Positions 34,543 to 45,259 of a stretch of 64,000 nucleotides of DNA are shown here, one piece after another. Numbering within the stretch: position 1 is the first letter of the stretch; every line of letters starts with the position of its first letter. The DNA lies in NCBI RefSeq assembly GCF_965139335.1, contig NZ_CBCSEL010000001.1. The stretch is one strand, 5' to 3'. The translations under genes were made by a program, and so were the position numbers. This stretch comes from Catellicoccus marimammalium. GTDB taxonomy: Bacteria > Bacillota > Bacilli > Lactobacillales > Catellicoccaceae. Under the pieces are notes generated by a model that saw only the letters and a program-made list of their open reading frames with translations, had not been told where the DNA came from and did not search any database.

Positions 34543-36489
34543 TTAATCTAAATCTCCTTGTTGGTCATCTAAAGTAAAAGAAACATTTTTTTCAATCCAT
34601 TCTCGGCGTTTTTCTACTTTATCTCCCATTAAAGTAACGACTTGTTTTTCTGCTAGTACTGCATCTTCAATTTTCACACGAATTAACGTTCTTGTTTCAG
34701 GATCCATCGTCGTTTCCCATAATTGTTCTGCGTTCATTTCACCTAATCCTTTATAACGTTGTAAGTGATAATTCTTCTTAATCCCAATCACTTCTTTTAA
34801 TTCTTCTTCCGTCCAAGCATAAGCAATTTTTTTCTCTTTTTTAACCGTCCACTCCACTTTGTATAACGGAGGAAGGGCAATATATACTTTTCCTGCTTCC
34901 AATAAAGGACGCATATAACGATAAAAGAAAGTTAATAATAGAATTTGAATATGGGCTCCATCTGTATCCGCATCGGTCATAATGATTACTTTGTCGTAAT
35001 TACTTTCTTCAACATTAAAATCATTTCCTACACCAGCACCGATGGTATAAATCATTGTATTAATTTCTTCATTCTTTAAAATATCTGCTAATTTAGCTTT
35101 CTCTGTATTAATGACTTTTCCACGCAGCGGTAAAATCGCTTGGAATTTGCGATCTCGTCCTAATTTAGCAGATCCTCCTGCTGAATCCCCTTCGACTAAG
35201 TATAGTTCATTTTTTGTTGTATCCTTTCCTTGCGCAGGAGTTAATTTTCCAGAAAGAGATGTTTCTTTTCCTTTTTTCTTCTTCCCATTACGACTTTCTT
35301 CTCGTGCTTTACGGGCAGACTCACGTGCATCACGAGCACGAATCGCTTTTTGGATAATCGTTTGAGCAATCGAAGAATTTTCTTGGAAATAATACATTAA
35401 CTCTGTACTTAATAAACGATCAACAATCGTACGGGCGATTGGGGTTCCTAATTTTCCTTTCGTTTGACCTTCAAATTGTAGTAAAGCTTCTGGAATACGA
35501 ACAGAAATAATCGCTGTCAATCCCTCACGTACATCGGTACCTTCTAATTTTTTATCTTTTTCTTTTAAAAGGCCACTACGTTTTGCATATTCATTGATAG
35601 TTTTCGTTAATGCTCCTTTCATTCCAGCTTCATGTGTTCCTCCATCTTTGGTTCGCACATTATTAACAAAAGAAAGGACCTGCTCATTATAACCATCATT
35701 ATATTGTAAAGCACAATCTACTTCGATTCCTTCTTCTGCGACAGAAAAATCTAAAATAGGAGAAATCGTCTGTTTTTCCTCATTTAGATATTCCACAAAT
35801 TGCTTAATTCCTTCCTCATAACAGAATCGTTCAATTTGTTCTTTGCCAGGAGTTTGGTCTTCAATTTGAATCGTTACTCCTTTTAAAAGGAACGCCGCTT
35901 CTCGTAACCGCTGTGCCAATGTGTCAAAAGAAAAATGAGTGGTACTAAAAATTTTATCATCAGGTAAAAAATGGACAGTGGTTCCATTCGGTTCTTCGCA
36001 TTTTCCTTGACATGTTAATTCTTGAATGGGTTTTCCTCCATCTTTAAAGGCTTGATAATATTTTTCCCCTTCACGCACAACGGTAACTTCTAAAAAACTA
36101 GAAAGAGCATTGACTACGCTAGCTCCTACCCCATGGAGCCCTCCAGAAGATTTATAAGCTCCAGTATCATTAAATTTTCCTCCTGCATGTAAAACAGTGA
36201 AAATCACTTCAATCGTTGACTTACCAGAAGGATGCATTCCTGTTGGCATGCCGCGCCCAAAGTCACGTACGGTGACACTATGATCAGGATGTAATTGAAC
36301 TTGAATTTCATTTCCATATCCAGCTAAGATTTCATCAACGGCATTATCAACAATTTCATACACTAAGTGATGTAATCCACGGCTATCTGTGGAGCCAATA
36401 TACATTCCTGGACGTTTTCTTACTGCTTCTAATCCTTCTAATACTTGGATCGAAGAATCATTATATTCATTTTGAATTTTTTTTGACAT
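34543..36489 (-). CDS. parE: DNA topoisomerase IV subunit B
   Basis: The 648-aa GHKL ATPase shows [31 protein letters not shown] and [14 protein letters not shown], then a transducer domain and the TOPRIM motifs [21 protein letters not shown] and [20 protein letters not shown] rather than the gyrase-type residue pattern, and the pairing with parC, identify ParE. It ends QGDLD like other Firmicute ParE proteins. Confidence 0.96.
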   Translation of the reverse strand: MSKKIQNEYNDSSIQVLEGLEAVRKRPGMYIGSTDSRGLHHLVYEIVDNAVDEILAGYGNEIQVQLHPDHSVTVRDFGRGMPTGMHPSGKSTIEVIFTVLHAGGKFNDTGAYKSSGGLHGVGASVVNALSSFLEVTVVREGEKYYQAFKDGGKPIQELTCQGKCEEPNGTTVHFLPDDKIFSTTHFSFDTLAQRLREAAFLLKGVTIQIEDQTPGKEQIERFCYEEGIKQFVEYLNEEKQTISPILDFSVAEEGIEVDCALQYNDGYNEQVLSFVNNVRTKDGGTHEAGMKGALTKTINEYAKRSGLLKEKDKKLEGTDVREGLTAIISVRIPEALLQFEGQTKGKLGTPIARTIVDRLLSTELMYYFQENSSIAQTIIQKAIRARDARESARKAREESRNGKKKKGKETSLSGKLTPAQGKDTTKNELYLVEGDSAGGSAKLGRDRKFQAILPLRGKVINTEKAKLADILKNEEINTMIYTIGAGVGNDFNVEESNYDKVIIMTDADTDGAHIQILLLTFFYRYMRPLLEAGKVYIALPPLYKVEWTVKKEKKIAYAWTEEELKEVIGIKKNYHLQRYKGLGEMNAEQLWETTMDPETRTLIRVKIEDAVLAEKQVVTLMGDKVEKRREWIEKNVSFTLDDQQGDLD

Positions 36490-36626
36490 ACCTTGTATTC
36501 CTCTCGATCTTTTGATAACAAAATTTATTCTAACATAAAATACTATTTCTTCTACTATTCTTTAGATAATTTATTAGGATTCTCTTGCTCTTTTCTTACA
36601 AAAAATAGAAGAAATGAAAATCTCTC

Positions 36627-36654
36627 TTGCATCTTAAAAACACTATGATATAGT
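36627..36654 (+). promoter_or_regulatory. plsY promoter
   Basis: TTGCAT (36627-36632), 16-bp spacer, TATAGT (36649-36654) with TG extension. Confidence 0.65.
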
Positions 36655-36683
36655 AAAAAAGAACAATGAATAGGAGAATAAGC

Positions 36684-37328
36684 ATGAAAATTATATTACT
36701 TTTTATTGTTGCTTACTTATTAGGTTCTATTCCTTCTGGATTATGGATTGGAAAATTTTTCTTCCATATTGATTTAAGAAAACATGGTAGCGGAAATATG
36801 GGAACCACGAATACCTTTCGTGTATTGGGAAAAAAAGCAGGATTTGTAGTATTTATTTTAGACGTAGCTAAAGGAACTATTGCGACTTTACTACCTACTT
36901 TTTTCCATATCACTACAATCAATCCACTTTGGTTTGGTGTTTGTGCAATCATCGGACACACTTTCCCTATTTTTGCTCACTTTAAAGGAGGAAAAGCAGT
37001 AGCAACAAGTGCTGGAATGTTATTAGGGTACGCCCCTCATTTCTTCCTAGTCGCTTTTTTATTATTTATTACCATTATCTATCTTACTTCGATGGTCAGT
37101 GTAGCCAGTATTTTATGTATGATTATGGTATCTATTGGTAGTTTTATTTTTCCAAAATATGTACCTTGGATTCTACCACATTTTAATTCTTTATTTTCAA
37201 CGATTGCGATTGTTTTAACTATTTTTATTATCTATCGCCATCGCGATAACATTAAACGTATTATGAACGGAACAGAAAATAAAGTCTCTTTTGGATTAGG
37301 ATATAAAAAAGAAAAGAAAAAATCATAA
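36684..37328 (+). CDS. plsY: Glycerol-3-phosphate acyltransferase PlsY
   Basis: The 214-aa membrane protein has about five to seven helices, the motif GSIPSGLWIGK, the catalytic/substrate loop HGSGNMGTTNTFR and GHTFPIFAHFKGGKAVAT. It transfers acyl groups from acyl-phosphate to glycerol 3-phosphate. The start ATG 36684 has TAGGAG upstream; six extra codons above are rejected. It is divergent from parE. Confidence 0.94.
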   Translation: MKIILLFIVAYLLGSIPSGLWIGKFFFHIDLRKHGSGNMGTTNTFRVLGKKAGFVVFILDVAKGTIATLLPTFFHITTINPLWFGVCAIIGHTFPIFAHFKGGKAVATSAGMLLGYAPHFFLVAFLLFITIIYLTSMVSVASILCMIMVSIGSFIFPKYVPWILPHFNSLFSTIAIVLTIFIIYRHRDNIKRIMNGTENKVSFGLGYKKEKKKS

Positions 37329-37329
37329 A

Positions 37330-37360
37330 AAAAAAGCAACTTGTAATAAGTTGCTTTTTT
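37330..37360. terminator. Bidirectional terminator between plsY and pyk
   Basis: 13-bp stem AAAAAAGCAACTT/AAGTTGCTTTTTT with a 5-nt loop. Confidence 0.9.
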
Positions 37361-37379
37361 TATATTCCAATCGTAGAAA

Positions 37380-38804
37380 TTATTCTACTTCTTGAATTTT
37401 CATTAAGTTTGTAGTTCCTTGTTCACCTACACCAGCTGTCACAATAATTGTGTCGCCTTCTTTAGCAAATCCTGATTCTTTTGCTACTTCGTTAGCTAAT
37501 GCGAACATTGCATCTGTATTTGATGGATGTTCTTTCACTTGTGGGTAAACACCCCATGTTAATGCTAATGAACGAGCTTTTTGTTCAGAGAATGTTAACG
37601 CTACGATGTAAGCATTTGGACGGTATTTAGAAATTTTACGAGCTGTATAACCTGAAACTGTTGCTGCTACAATTGTTTCGATACCTGTATTTTTCGCTGT
37701 ATGTACTACTGAACGACCAATTGCTTCAGTGATATCATTTTTATCTCCTGGTAATGAGAATTTATTAATACCCATTTCTGCAATTGCTTCTTCTGTACGT
37801 TCTGCAATACGAGCCATTGTTTGAACAGTGATTACTGGGTAGTCCCCTGCAGCTGTTTCTCCAGATAACATAATTGCATCTGTACCATCGTAAATAGCGT
37901 TCGCTACGTCTGTTACTTCCGCACGTGTTGGACGTGGGTTACTTTGCATTGAGTCTAACATTTGTGTAGCTGTTACGACTGGTTTACCTAATTCGTTACA
38001 TTTTTTAATTAACATTTTTTGAACTGAAGGTACATTTTCTACAGGAATTTCAATACCCATGTCACCACGAGCGATCATTAATCCGTCAGATACAGCTAAG
38101 ATTTCATCAGCGTTATCAATACCTTCTTGGTTTTCAATTTTAGGGATGATTTGAATATGTTGTCCGTTATTTTCTTCTAAGATTTCACGGATAGCTAAAA
38201 CGTCGCTAGCACGACGAACAAAGCTGGCAGCGATAAAGTCGATACCTTGTTCAATACCAAAGCGGATGTCGTTTGCGTCTTTTTCTGTTAAAGCTGGTAA
38301 TTTAATAGAAGCGTTTGGTACGTTAACCCCTTTTCTATTTTTCAAAATACCTTCATTTTGAACTTCACAAACGATTTCGTTGTTAGCGTTGTCTAATTCT
38401 TGAACTAATAAGTCAATTAATCCATCGTCTAACATGATATGCATACCAGGTTCTACGTCATTGATTAATCCTTCGTAAGAAACTGAGAATTTTTCACGAG
38501 TTCCTTCTACTTCTGTCATTGATACACGTACGATGTCACCAGTAGAGAATTCTACTTTTCCATCTTTCATTAAGTGTGTACGGATTTCAGGACCTTTTGT
38601 ATCTAATAATAAAGCAACACGTTTTCCTGAAATTTCCATTGCTTTACGGATATTTTGGATACGATTTCCTTGTTCTTCATGATCACCGTGTGAGAAGTTT
38701 AAACGGCAAACGTTCATACCAGCGTTCATTAATTCAACTAATGTATCTACAGATTCTGAAGCTGGTCCAATTGTACAAATGATTTTTGTTTTTTTCATAG
38801 ACAT
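37380..38804 (-). CDS. pyk: Pyruvate kinase
   Basis: The 474-aa protein begins [16 protein letters not shown] and has NFSHGDHEE, the barrel with [26 protein letters not shown] and the [10 protein letters not shown] region. It lacks the extra C-terminal phosphotransfer domain of Bacillus enzymes and so is the short form of streptococci and lactococci. It makes ATP and pyruvate in glycolysis. It follows pfkA by 19 bp in one operon, a common Lactobacillales order. Confidence 0.96.
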   Translation of the reverse strand: MSMKKTKIICTIGPASESVDTLVELMNAGMNVCRLNFSHGDHEEQGNRIQNIRKAMEISGKRVALLLDTKGPEIRTHLMKDGKVEFSTGDIVRVSMTEVEGTREKFSVSYEGLINDVEPGMHIMLDDGLIDLLVQELDNANNEIVCEVQNEGILKNRKGVNVPNASIKLPALTEKDANDIRFGIEQGIDFIAASFVRRASDVLAIREILEENNGQHIQIIPKIENQEGIDNADEILAVSDGLMIARGDMGIEIPVENVPSVQKMLIKKCNELGKPVVTATQMLDSMQSNPRPTRAEVTDVANAIYDGTDAIMLSGETAAGDYPVITVQTMARIAERTEEAIAEMGINKFSLPGDKNDITEAIGRSVVHTAKNTGIETIVAATVSGYTARKISKYRPNAYIVALTFSEQKARSLALTWGVYPQVKEHPSNTDAMFALANEVAKESGFAKEGDTIIVTAGVGEQGTTNLMKIQEVE

Positions 38805-38823
38805 TTCTAATGTTCCCCCAAAA

Positions 38824-39798
<975 letters not shown>

Positions 39799-39865
39799 TC
39801 ACTTTTTTTCGGCTTTCATAATCATGAAAATAAATGTAAATCATTTCAAGCCTCTCACTTTTCCT

Positions 39866-39894
39866 ATTTTAACATTTTTGGCCGTACTTGTCTT
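39866..39894 (-). promoter_or_regulatory. Candidate pfkA-pyk promoter
   Basis: Minus strand AAGACA (39889-39894), 17-bp spacer and TAAAAT (39866-39871) in the 157-bp gap after dnaE. Confidence 0.5.
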
Positions 39895-39943
39895 TACCTA
39901 TTTTTTTATATTTTTAAATTTTTTCATTTTCCTTCATTTTCAC

Positions 39944-42900
39944 TCATTGTTTTTTCACGTTTTCCTCACCTAAGTTATTTTGCAAATCTTGGATCATATC
40001 TGGATTTCCATTACACCAATAAATTTCTGGTAATAAATGTCCTTGATTTTGATCTATCGGAACGATAATAACTGGTAAATATCCAGGATTAGATTGTAAT
40101 AGACGATAGATAGGATACAATGAAGCTTTTATATTTACTCGCAAATACAATTTTTCTCCCTTTAATGCAGTTAATAAATCTTCATACTGCCATAATTTTT
40201 GCAAGATAACTTTTTTCCCATATTGATTTACTTGCCAATATCCATGAACAAGTAAAATATTTTCTTCCTTTATATAGTGCTGATAACGTAAATATTCTTG
40301 AGTGAAAATGGTTGCTTGAAATGTATTCCCTTCTACATCTTCCATTGTTAACATTGCCATTTGTTCTTTTTTCTTTGTTCTAATTTCTTTTACTTCTTTA
40401 ATCCAGGCTAAAAAACGTAGTTCATATTTTTGTTGAGAAAGAGGTTGTATTTGTAATCTCTTCAAGTTATCAACAGCTTGTGTTAAAGGTAAAGATTGTA
40501 AATACATACCTAAATATTTTTTTTCTTGTAACGCATTATAGAAAAAATTTTCTTCTTTAGTGATTGTTTCTTCTTCTAAAGTTAGTCCAATCCCATATTT
40601 CATTTTAGTAATACAAGAAGGTAATTCTTCTATTAATTGTGCCCTTGAAGCATGAAAATCGTCCAAAGCTCCACTATAGATAAGTGCTTCTCCCACAGAA
40701 ACTTGTTGTGCTTCAGGAATTACACTTAACACTTCCTCTAATGAATGATACTTTCCTCTTTCTTTTCGTGTATCTACTATTTTTTGCGCTAAATTTTGAG
40801 AAACTCCTTTAATACGAGAAAGTCCTAGGCGAATTCCATTTTTATCTAGTGAATTTTCAACTATACTTTCATTAATATCTGGACGTAATAGATGAACTTG
40901 GAAGAATTTCCATTCTTCTTTAATTGCATCTAATGATTTTCCTTCATTTAATTCTAGCCAAGCGCTATAAAACGCCAAAGGATAATGTACTTTTAAATAC
41001 ATTAAGCGATAAGCAAAAATAGAATAGGCAATGGCATGAGATTTATTGAAACCATATCCAGCAAAAAGGGCAATACGATCAAAAATCTTTTTTGCATTTT
41101 CTCTAGAGTGACCCATTTTTTCAGCATGCTCAAGAAAAGGTATTTCTTCTTGTTTCATGGCTGCTTCTTCTTTCTTGCTCATCACTCGGCGTAGATGATC
41201 TGCTTCTAATAAAGTATAATTGGCATATTTTTGTGCTACCTGCATCACTTGTTCTTGATAAATCATCAACCCATAAGATTCTTGTAAAATTGCCTGAAAT
41301 TCCGGAGCAATATGATAAGGTTTTCTTCCTTCTCTACGAGCGATAATTTCATTTTGAAATTGACTTGGTCCTGGACGATACAGAGCATTTACTAAGGATA
41401 ATTCTTCAATTGAAGTCGGTTTAAATCGTTGCAATAGTGATTTCATACCAAAGGATTCAAATTGAAAAATTGCTTCTGTCCATCCTCTGGCAAATGCTTG
41501 GTAGGTTTTTTCATCATTTAAAGGAATATTTTCTACAATAAAAGAAGAAGGTAAATAAGAAAGAATTTTTTCTAAAAAAGTAAGATTACGCAAACTTAAA
41601 AAATCTACCTTTAAAAAACCAAGACTTTCTAGTTGCTTCATTGGCCACTGCGTACATAAGACACCCTCTTCTAAAGCTTCTGTAGGAATCATCGTTAATA
41701 AAGAGCGATTGGTAACGATCATTCCTGCAGCATGGACACTCGCATTTTTTGGTAAATCTTGTAGGCGACAAGCATAACGATAAATCATCTTATTTTTTTC
41801 AGAGCGATTGACATATTGACGAAAATAAGGAGAAGTTTCATAAATTTCTTCTAATTTCCAATGATGATGGCGATTCTTGGCTTCACATTCACGAATTCGT
41901 TCTAACCACTCATTTTGTTCTAATAATGAATTTCCACAAGCCTTCGCTACATCGCGAATCACCTGTTTTGCCTTAAAGGTATTAAAAGTAACAATCCGTG
42001 CTACATTTTCATAGCCATATTTTTGTACCATGTATTGATATACTTCATTTCGTCGATTATCTGGAAAATCTAAATCAATATCAGGATACCCTTGTCGGTT
42101 TTTATTTAAAAAGCGCTCAAAAAGAAGATGATAAACTAGTGGATCAATGTCAGTAATTCCCAATACATAAGCCACTAAAGAACCTGCTGCTGATCCTCTT
42201 CCTGGAGTTGTTTTAATATTCTCTGCTCGACAAAATGTTAATACATCCGCGATGATTAAAAAATAATCTGAAAAATGTAGTTCCGTAATCACTTTCCATT
42301 CATGATATAATCGTTCTTCATAAGTTTGATTCCATTGTGGAATTCGTTTTTTTCCTTCTTGACACCAAGCCCATAAAAGTTCTTCTGACTTTTGTCCATT
42401 TAAAGTTGGAAAAGTTGGGAAAAGTTCTTTAGGTACAGAATAAGATAGAGTATGAGTAGATAAAAATTGTTTTTGATTTTCTAAGGCTTCTTCCCATCCT
42501 TGATTTCGATAAAATTGAATCCATTTTTCTTTTGGCCAAAGAAATTCGCTCTCTTTCATTTCACGTTTAGCATAAGGATGATTTTGTTTCATTCGTTCTA
42601 AAACCACCCCTAATTCTGCATCTTCTTCTGTAAAAAAAGTACTACTTTGACAAGCAATGATTGGCCATGTATTCCATTCTAAAAAAGAATGTAATGCTTC
42701 ATAATTTTCGTTCTGACTTGCTGCAATGCCTAAAAAAGGAAGACTACCAAAAATATCTTCATAATAAATATGTAATTGACGAATAGCATCAATTTGATTT
42801 TGTCCTAATAAAGAGAAAAACTCACCACGAACCATAGGACAAATTACAATATAGTCTTCACTCTTTAACGAAGCATATTGGTCTAATGAGACTAGTCCTA

Positions 42901-43201
42901 ATTGACTTCGTTGTTCACTTAATAAGAAAAGTTGTTGTAATCCAGTCAAATTTTTAGCTAAAAATAGAAGTTCATATTCTTTTTCATCCATTCCTATATA
43001 GGTTAACGTCATCCCTAATAAAGGGGTAAATTTTTCTTTTTCGGCTAATTTTAACCACTCATAAGCTCCATATAAATGATCTTTATCTGTTAATGCAATG
43101 GCTGAATATCCATATTCTTTATGTACTTCTATGATTCGCTCTAAGGACTGTGGACTTTCTAAAAAGCTATAACTTGAAAAATTTTGTAAACTACCAATCA
43201 T
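39944..43201 (-). CDS. dnaE: DNA polymerase III subunit alpha DnaE
   Basis: The 1085-aa protein has the PHP region (1-200), the polymerase core with GRGSAAGSLVAYVLGITDID and the catalytic PDIDLDFPDNRR (about 370-382), KSHAIAYSIFAYRLMYLK, a helix-hairpin-helix and a C-terminal OB fold (about 950-1085). The PHP metal motif that reads HxHS..S in active forms is NFSSYSF here, so the domain is probably structural. The start ATG 43201 has AAGGAAGAAGG; twelve codons above are rejected. Confidence 0.95.
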   Translation of the reverse strand: MIGSLQNFSSYSFLESPQSLERIIEVHKEYGYSAIALTDKDHLYGAYEWLKLAEKEKFTPLLGMTLTYIGMDEKEYELLFLAKNLTGLQQLFLLSEQRSQLGLVSLDQYASLKSEDYIVICPMVRGEFFSLLGQNQIDAIRQLHIYYEDIFGSLPFLGIAASQNENYEALHSFLEWNTWPIIACQSSTFFTEEDAELGVVLERMKQNHPYAKREMKESEFLWPKEKWIQFYRNQGWEEALENQKQFLSTHTLSYSVPKELFPTFPTLNGQKSEELLWAWCQEGKKRIPQWNQTYEERLYHEWKVITELHFSDYFLIIADVLTFCRAENIKTTPGRGSAAGSLVAYVLGITDIDPLVYHLLFERFLNKNRQGYPDIDLDFPDNRRNEVYQYMVQKYGYENVARIVTFNTFKAKQVIRDVAKACGNSLLEQNEWLERIRECEAKNRHHHWKLEEIYETSPYFRQYVNRSEKNKMIYRYACRLQDLPKNASVHAAGMIVTNRSLLTMIPTEALEEGVLCTQWPMKQLESLGFLKVDFLSLRNLTFLEKILSYLPSSFIVENIPLNDEKTYQAFARGWTEAIFQFESFGMKSLLQRFKPTSIEELSLVNALYRPGPSQFQNEIIARREGRKPYHIAPEFQAILQESYGLMIYQEQVMQVAQKYANYTLLEADHLRRVMSKKEEAAMKQEEIPFLEHAEKMGHSRENAKKIFDRIALFAGYGFNKSHAIAYSIFAYRLMYLKVHYPLAFYSAWLELNEGKSLDAIKEEWKFFQVHLLRPDINESIVENSLDKNGIRLGLSRIKGVSQNLAQKIVDTRKERGKYHSLEEVLSVIPEAQQVSVGEALIYSGALDDFHASRAQLIEELPSCITKMKYGIGLTLEEETITKEENFFYNALQEKKYLGMYLQSLPLTQAVDNLKRLQIQPLSQQKYELRFLAWIKEVKEIRTKKKEQMAMLTMEDVEGNTFQATIFTQEYLRYQHYIKEENILLVHGYWQVNQYGKKVILQKLWQYEDLLTALKGEKLYLRVNIKASLYPIYRLLQSNPGYLPVIIVPIDQNQGHLLPEIYWCNGNPDMIQDLQNNLGEENVKKQ

Positions 43202-43324
43202 TACCTTCTTCCTTTCTGTTCTATTTATGGATTTCATTTTATCATATTATAAAAAGAGGGACTATTTCTCTTTCTTTCCTTTTGTTAATTTTATGTTATA
43301 CTTAAAAAGAAAGAAGGGAAAAGT

Positions 43325-43504
43325 ATGCGCTATTTAGTAATCTTATTCTGGTCTTTAATTTTAGGCCAAGTCGTTGGATTTATTGGTGCTAAATTAACAA
43401 TGAATGCCTATGCATTTATTCCAACAGTAATTGCTTCTATTGTTGTCGCTCTTATTGTTATGTTAATTGATGCAATTGCTATTCCAACACCAAAAAAACA
43501 GTAA
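43325..43504 (+). CDS. YjzD/DUF2929 family small membrane protein
   Basis: The 59-aa protein, too short for most gene calls, has two hydrophobic helices: MRYLVILFWSLILGQVVGFI and a second from TVIASIVVALIVMLIDAI, ending IPTPKKQ. This is the DUF2929/YjzD pattern, of unknown function. GAAGGGAAAAGT precedes the ATG and a TTATACTT-type box lies at about 43293-43300. It is divergent from dnaE and ends at the left repeat of island 2. Confidence 0.85.
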   Translation: MRYLVILFWSLILGQVVGFIGAKLTMNAYAFIPTVIASIVVALIVMLIDAIAIPTPKKQ

Positions 43505-43544
43505 AAAAAATCCTTACTAATTATCTAGTAAGGATTCTTTTTTT
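43504..43544. repeat. Left 41-bp repeat of island 2 (terminator)
   Basis: A bidirectional terminator (AATCCTTACTA/TAGTAAGGATT with A and T tracts) identical over 41 bp to 46946-46986. It ends yjzD on the plus strand and the 462-aa gene on the minus strand. Confidence 0.92.
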
Positions 43545-43555
43545 ACAAAATATCT

Positions 43556-44944
43556 CTACATATTCAAACTTTTAAAAAATTTATAAGCAAATAGAGCTTT
43601 CAGTGCTATTTTTTCAGAAATAATATTTTCACTATATATTCCGGCATTTACCATTTTTTGACATAATGATAAATCTCCCAAATCATTTCTATACATACCA
43701 TCATTTTTTTCAAAATTACTATAAATTTTAGATATTGGTTGTTGATCGAAGAATAATTCTAAAATTTTTAAAATTGAGTTATTTGCGTTTTTTATTCTTC
43801 CTACCAAGTCCTCTTGTTCCAGATTTGTTGTAGAGAGAATCTTATGTTTTTTCAAAATATTCATCAATTGGTAGTTTATATTATTTAAAGATAAAATAAC
43901 AACCTCTGAATAATAACCTTGACTATAGAGATAATACAAACTTAAATCTGATTCAGAAAATATATCTATAAATTGTGTCTCTGAGCATAGTTCTTTTTGT
44001 AAAGCATAAAATAATTCATCATCTAACATCTGTAATATAGAAGTAGCCATCCCTTTATTATTTTCTAATATTTTTAACAACGTTAGTATGTGAGTGTTTA
44101 AACTTGTTGGTAAATTCCATAAAGGAATATACCAATCAATTTTATATAAATTAGTAATAAAGTTTTGATATTGATACATAGTTATTGCTGAAAATGAAGT
44201 TGCATTTTCTGAGGAGCTAGACATTGTTATTACACTCTTTAAAATATCTGCAATTATTTTTATACTTTTATTTATTTTTTTATTTATTTCTTCTTCTTGT
44301 TTAGATACAAATATCTCATCTAAAAATTCTTTATGCGAATAAAAATTATCTTCATTGTTAGAATCCAATTCTATGGAGATAATATCATTTTGATTATTCA
44401 TAGATGAAATATTTTTCTTCGAAGCAATTTTTAATTTTTTTTCTTCAAAGATAGAACTTATTTTTTTTGAAGTTTGGTTAATTTTTTGCTGAATCACTTT
44501 TTTTTCTTCATTATTAATAATGTAATATAAGCAAATATAAGATAATTCCCCTTCTTTAATCTCATTATTTAAAACGGATAAAGATTTTGCTTTCCATAGA
44601 TCTTTATATACATCTATCCTTACTTTATCAAAATGATAAGTAATAATTCCTTGTTTTCCCTCTGTATAAATAGAATATGAAATATCGCCATTATTGAATA
44701 TACTTATTTTATTACTTATATTGTATGATTCTAATTCATTAAGATAATCGTTAACTACATCATCTAATGTCGTATATCTTTTTTTATCTATAGTAATATT
44801 GTTTTCTAATATATAACAATCAACAATTCCTATGTGATTTTCGATATCTTTTTTTATAATATTTCTAGATAATTCTCGCAATGCATTTTTTAATTTAGGA
44901 AAATCTTGTATACATTCTAAAGTTAGTTCAATTTTTGTTAACAT
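43556..44944 (-). CDS. Unknown 462-aa protein of island 2
   Basis: Not recognised. ATG 44944 has AAGGAG 6-7 nt upstream; TTG 44947 is a worse start. The N-terminal third (1-155) looks like mixed alpha/beta (KIELTLECIQDFPKLKNALR, YTTLDDVVNDYLNELESY, KQGIITYHFDKVRIDVY). A Lys/Asn/Glu-rich charged linker follows (160-235), and a helical C-terminal part (240-462) includes YLYSQGYYSEVVILSLNNIN and YRNDLGDLS, loosely like a HEPN-type bundle without the catalytic His. No signal peptide or membrane segments. It lies 12 bp after the 74-aa gene, so they form an operon. Confidence 0.75.
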   Translation of the reverse strand: MLTKIELTLECIQDFPKLKNALRELSRNIIKKDIENHIGIVDCYILENNITIDKKRYTTLDDVVNDYLNELESYNISNKISIFNNGDISYSIYTEGKQGIITYHFDKVRIDVYKDLWKAKSLSVLNNEIKEGELSYICLYYIINNEEKKVIQQKINQTSKKISSIFEEKKLKIASKKNISSMNNQNDIISIELDSNNEDNFYSHKEFLDEIFVSKQEEEINKKINKSIKIIADILKSVITMSSSSENATSFSAITMYQYQNFITNLYKIDWYIPLWNLPTSLNTHILTLLKILENNKGMATSILQMLDDELFYALQKELCSETQFIDIFSESDLSLYYLYSQGYYSEVVILSLNNINYQLMNILKKHKILSTTNLEQEDLVGRIKNANNSILKILELFFDQQPISKIYSNFEKNDGMYRNDLGDLSLCQKMVNAGIYSENIISEKIALKALFAYKFFKSLNM

Positions 44945-44956
44945 CAACTTCTCCTT

Positions 44957-45178
44957 TTATCTGTAATTTATATCAGTAAATGAAGGCCCATTAGCTTTTT
45001 TATCATTAAATGTAATACCAAATTCTTCTTCAACCGTATTCAATGGTATATATTTTGTCATTCCATCTACCATTCGAATAATACAATACTTTTCTTCATT
45101 TCTAATAATGTATCCTTCTATAGAAAGGATCAGCCCTTCATTTATATACGTACTATTATCCACTTTTATCAGTTTCAT
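44957..45178 (-). CDS. Unknown 73-aa protein of island 2
   Basis: MKLIKVDNSTYINEGLILSI followed by YCIIRMVDGMTKYIPL suggests a small beta-rich barrel of the kind seen in short regulatory or adaptor proteins. Start is ATG 45178 (GGAGG with 6-nt spacing) or the adjacent ATG 45181. It has no recognised family. Close spacing to the 462-aa gene suggests the two act together. Confidence 0.7.
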   Translation of the reverse strand: MKLIKVDNSTYINEGLILSIEGYIIRNEEKYCIIRMVDGMTKYIPLNTVEEEFGITFNDKKANGPSFTDINYR

Positions 45179-45259
45179 CATTTTCCTCCTTCTAAAAATA
45201 TATATCTTAATAAAAAAGAATTCAGAAATTAAGCTGAATTCTTTTTTTGATATTAATCA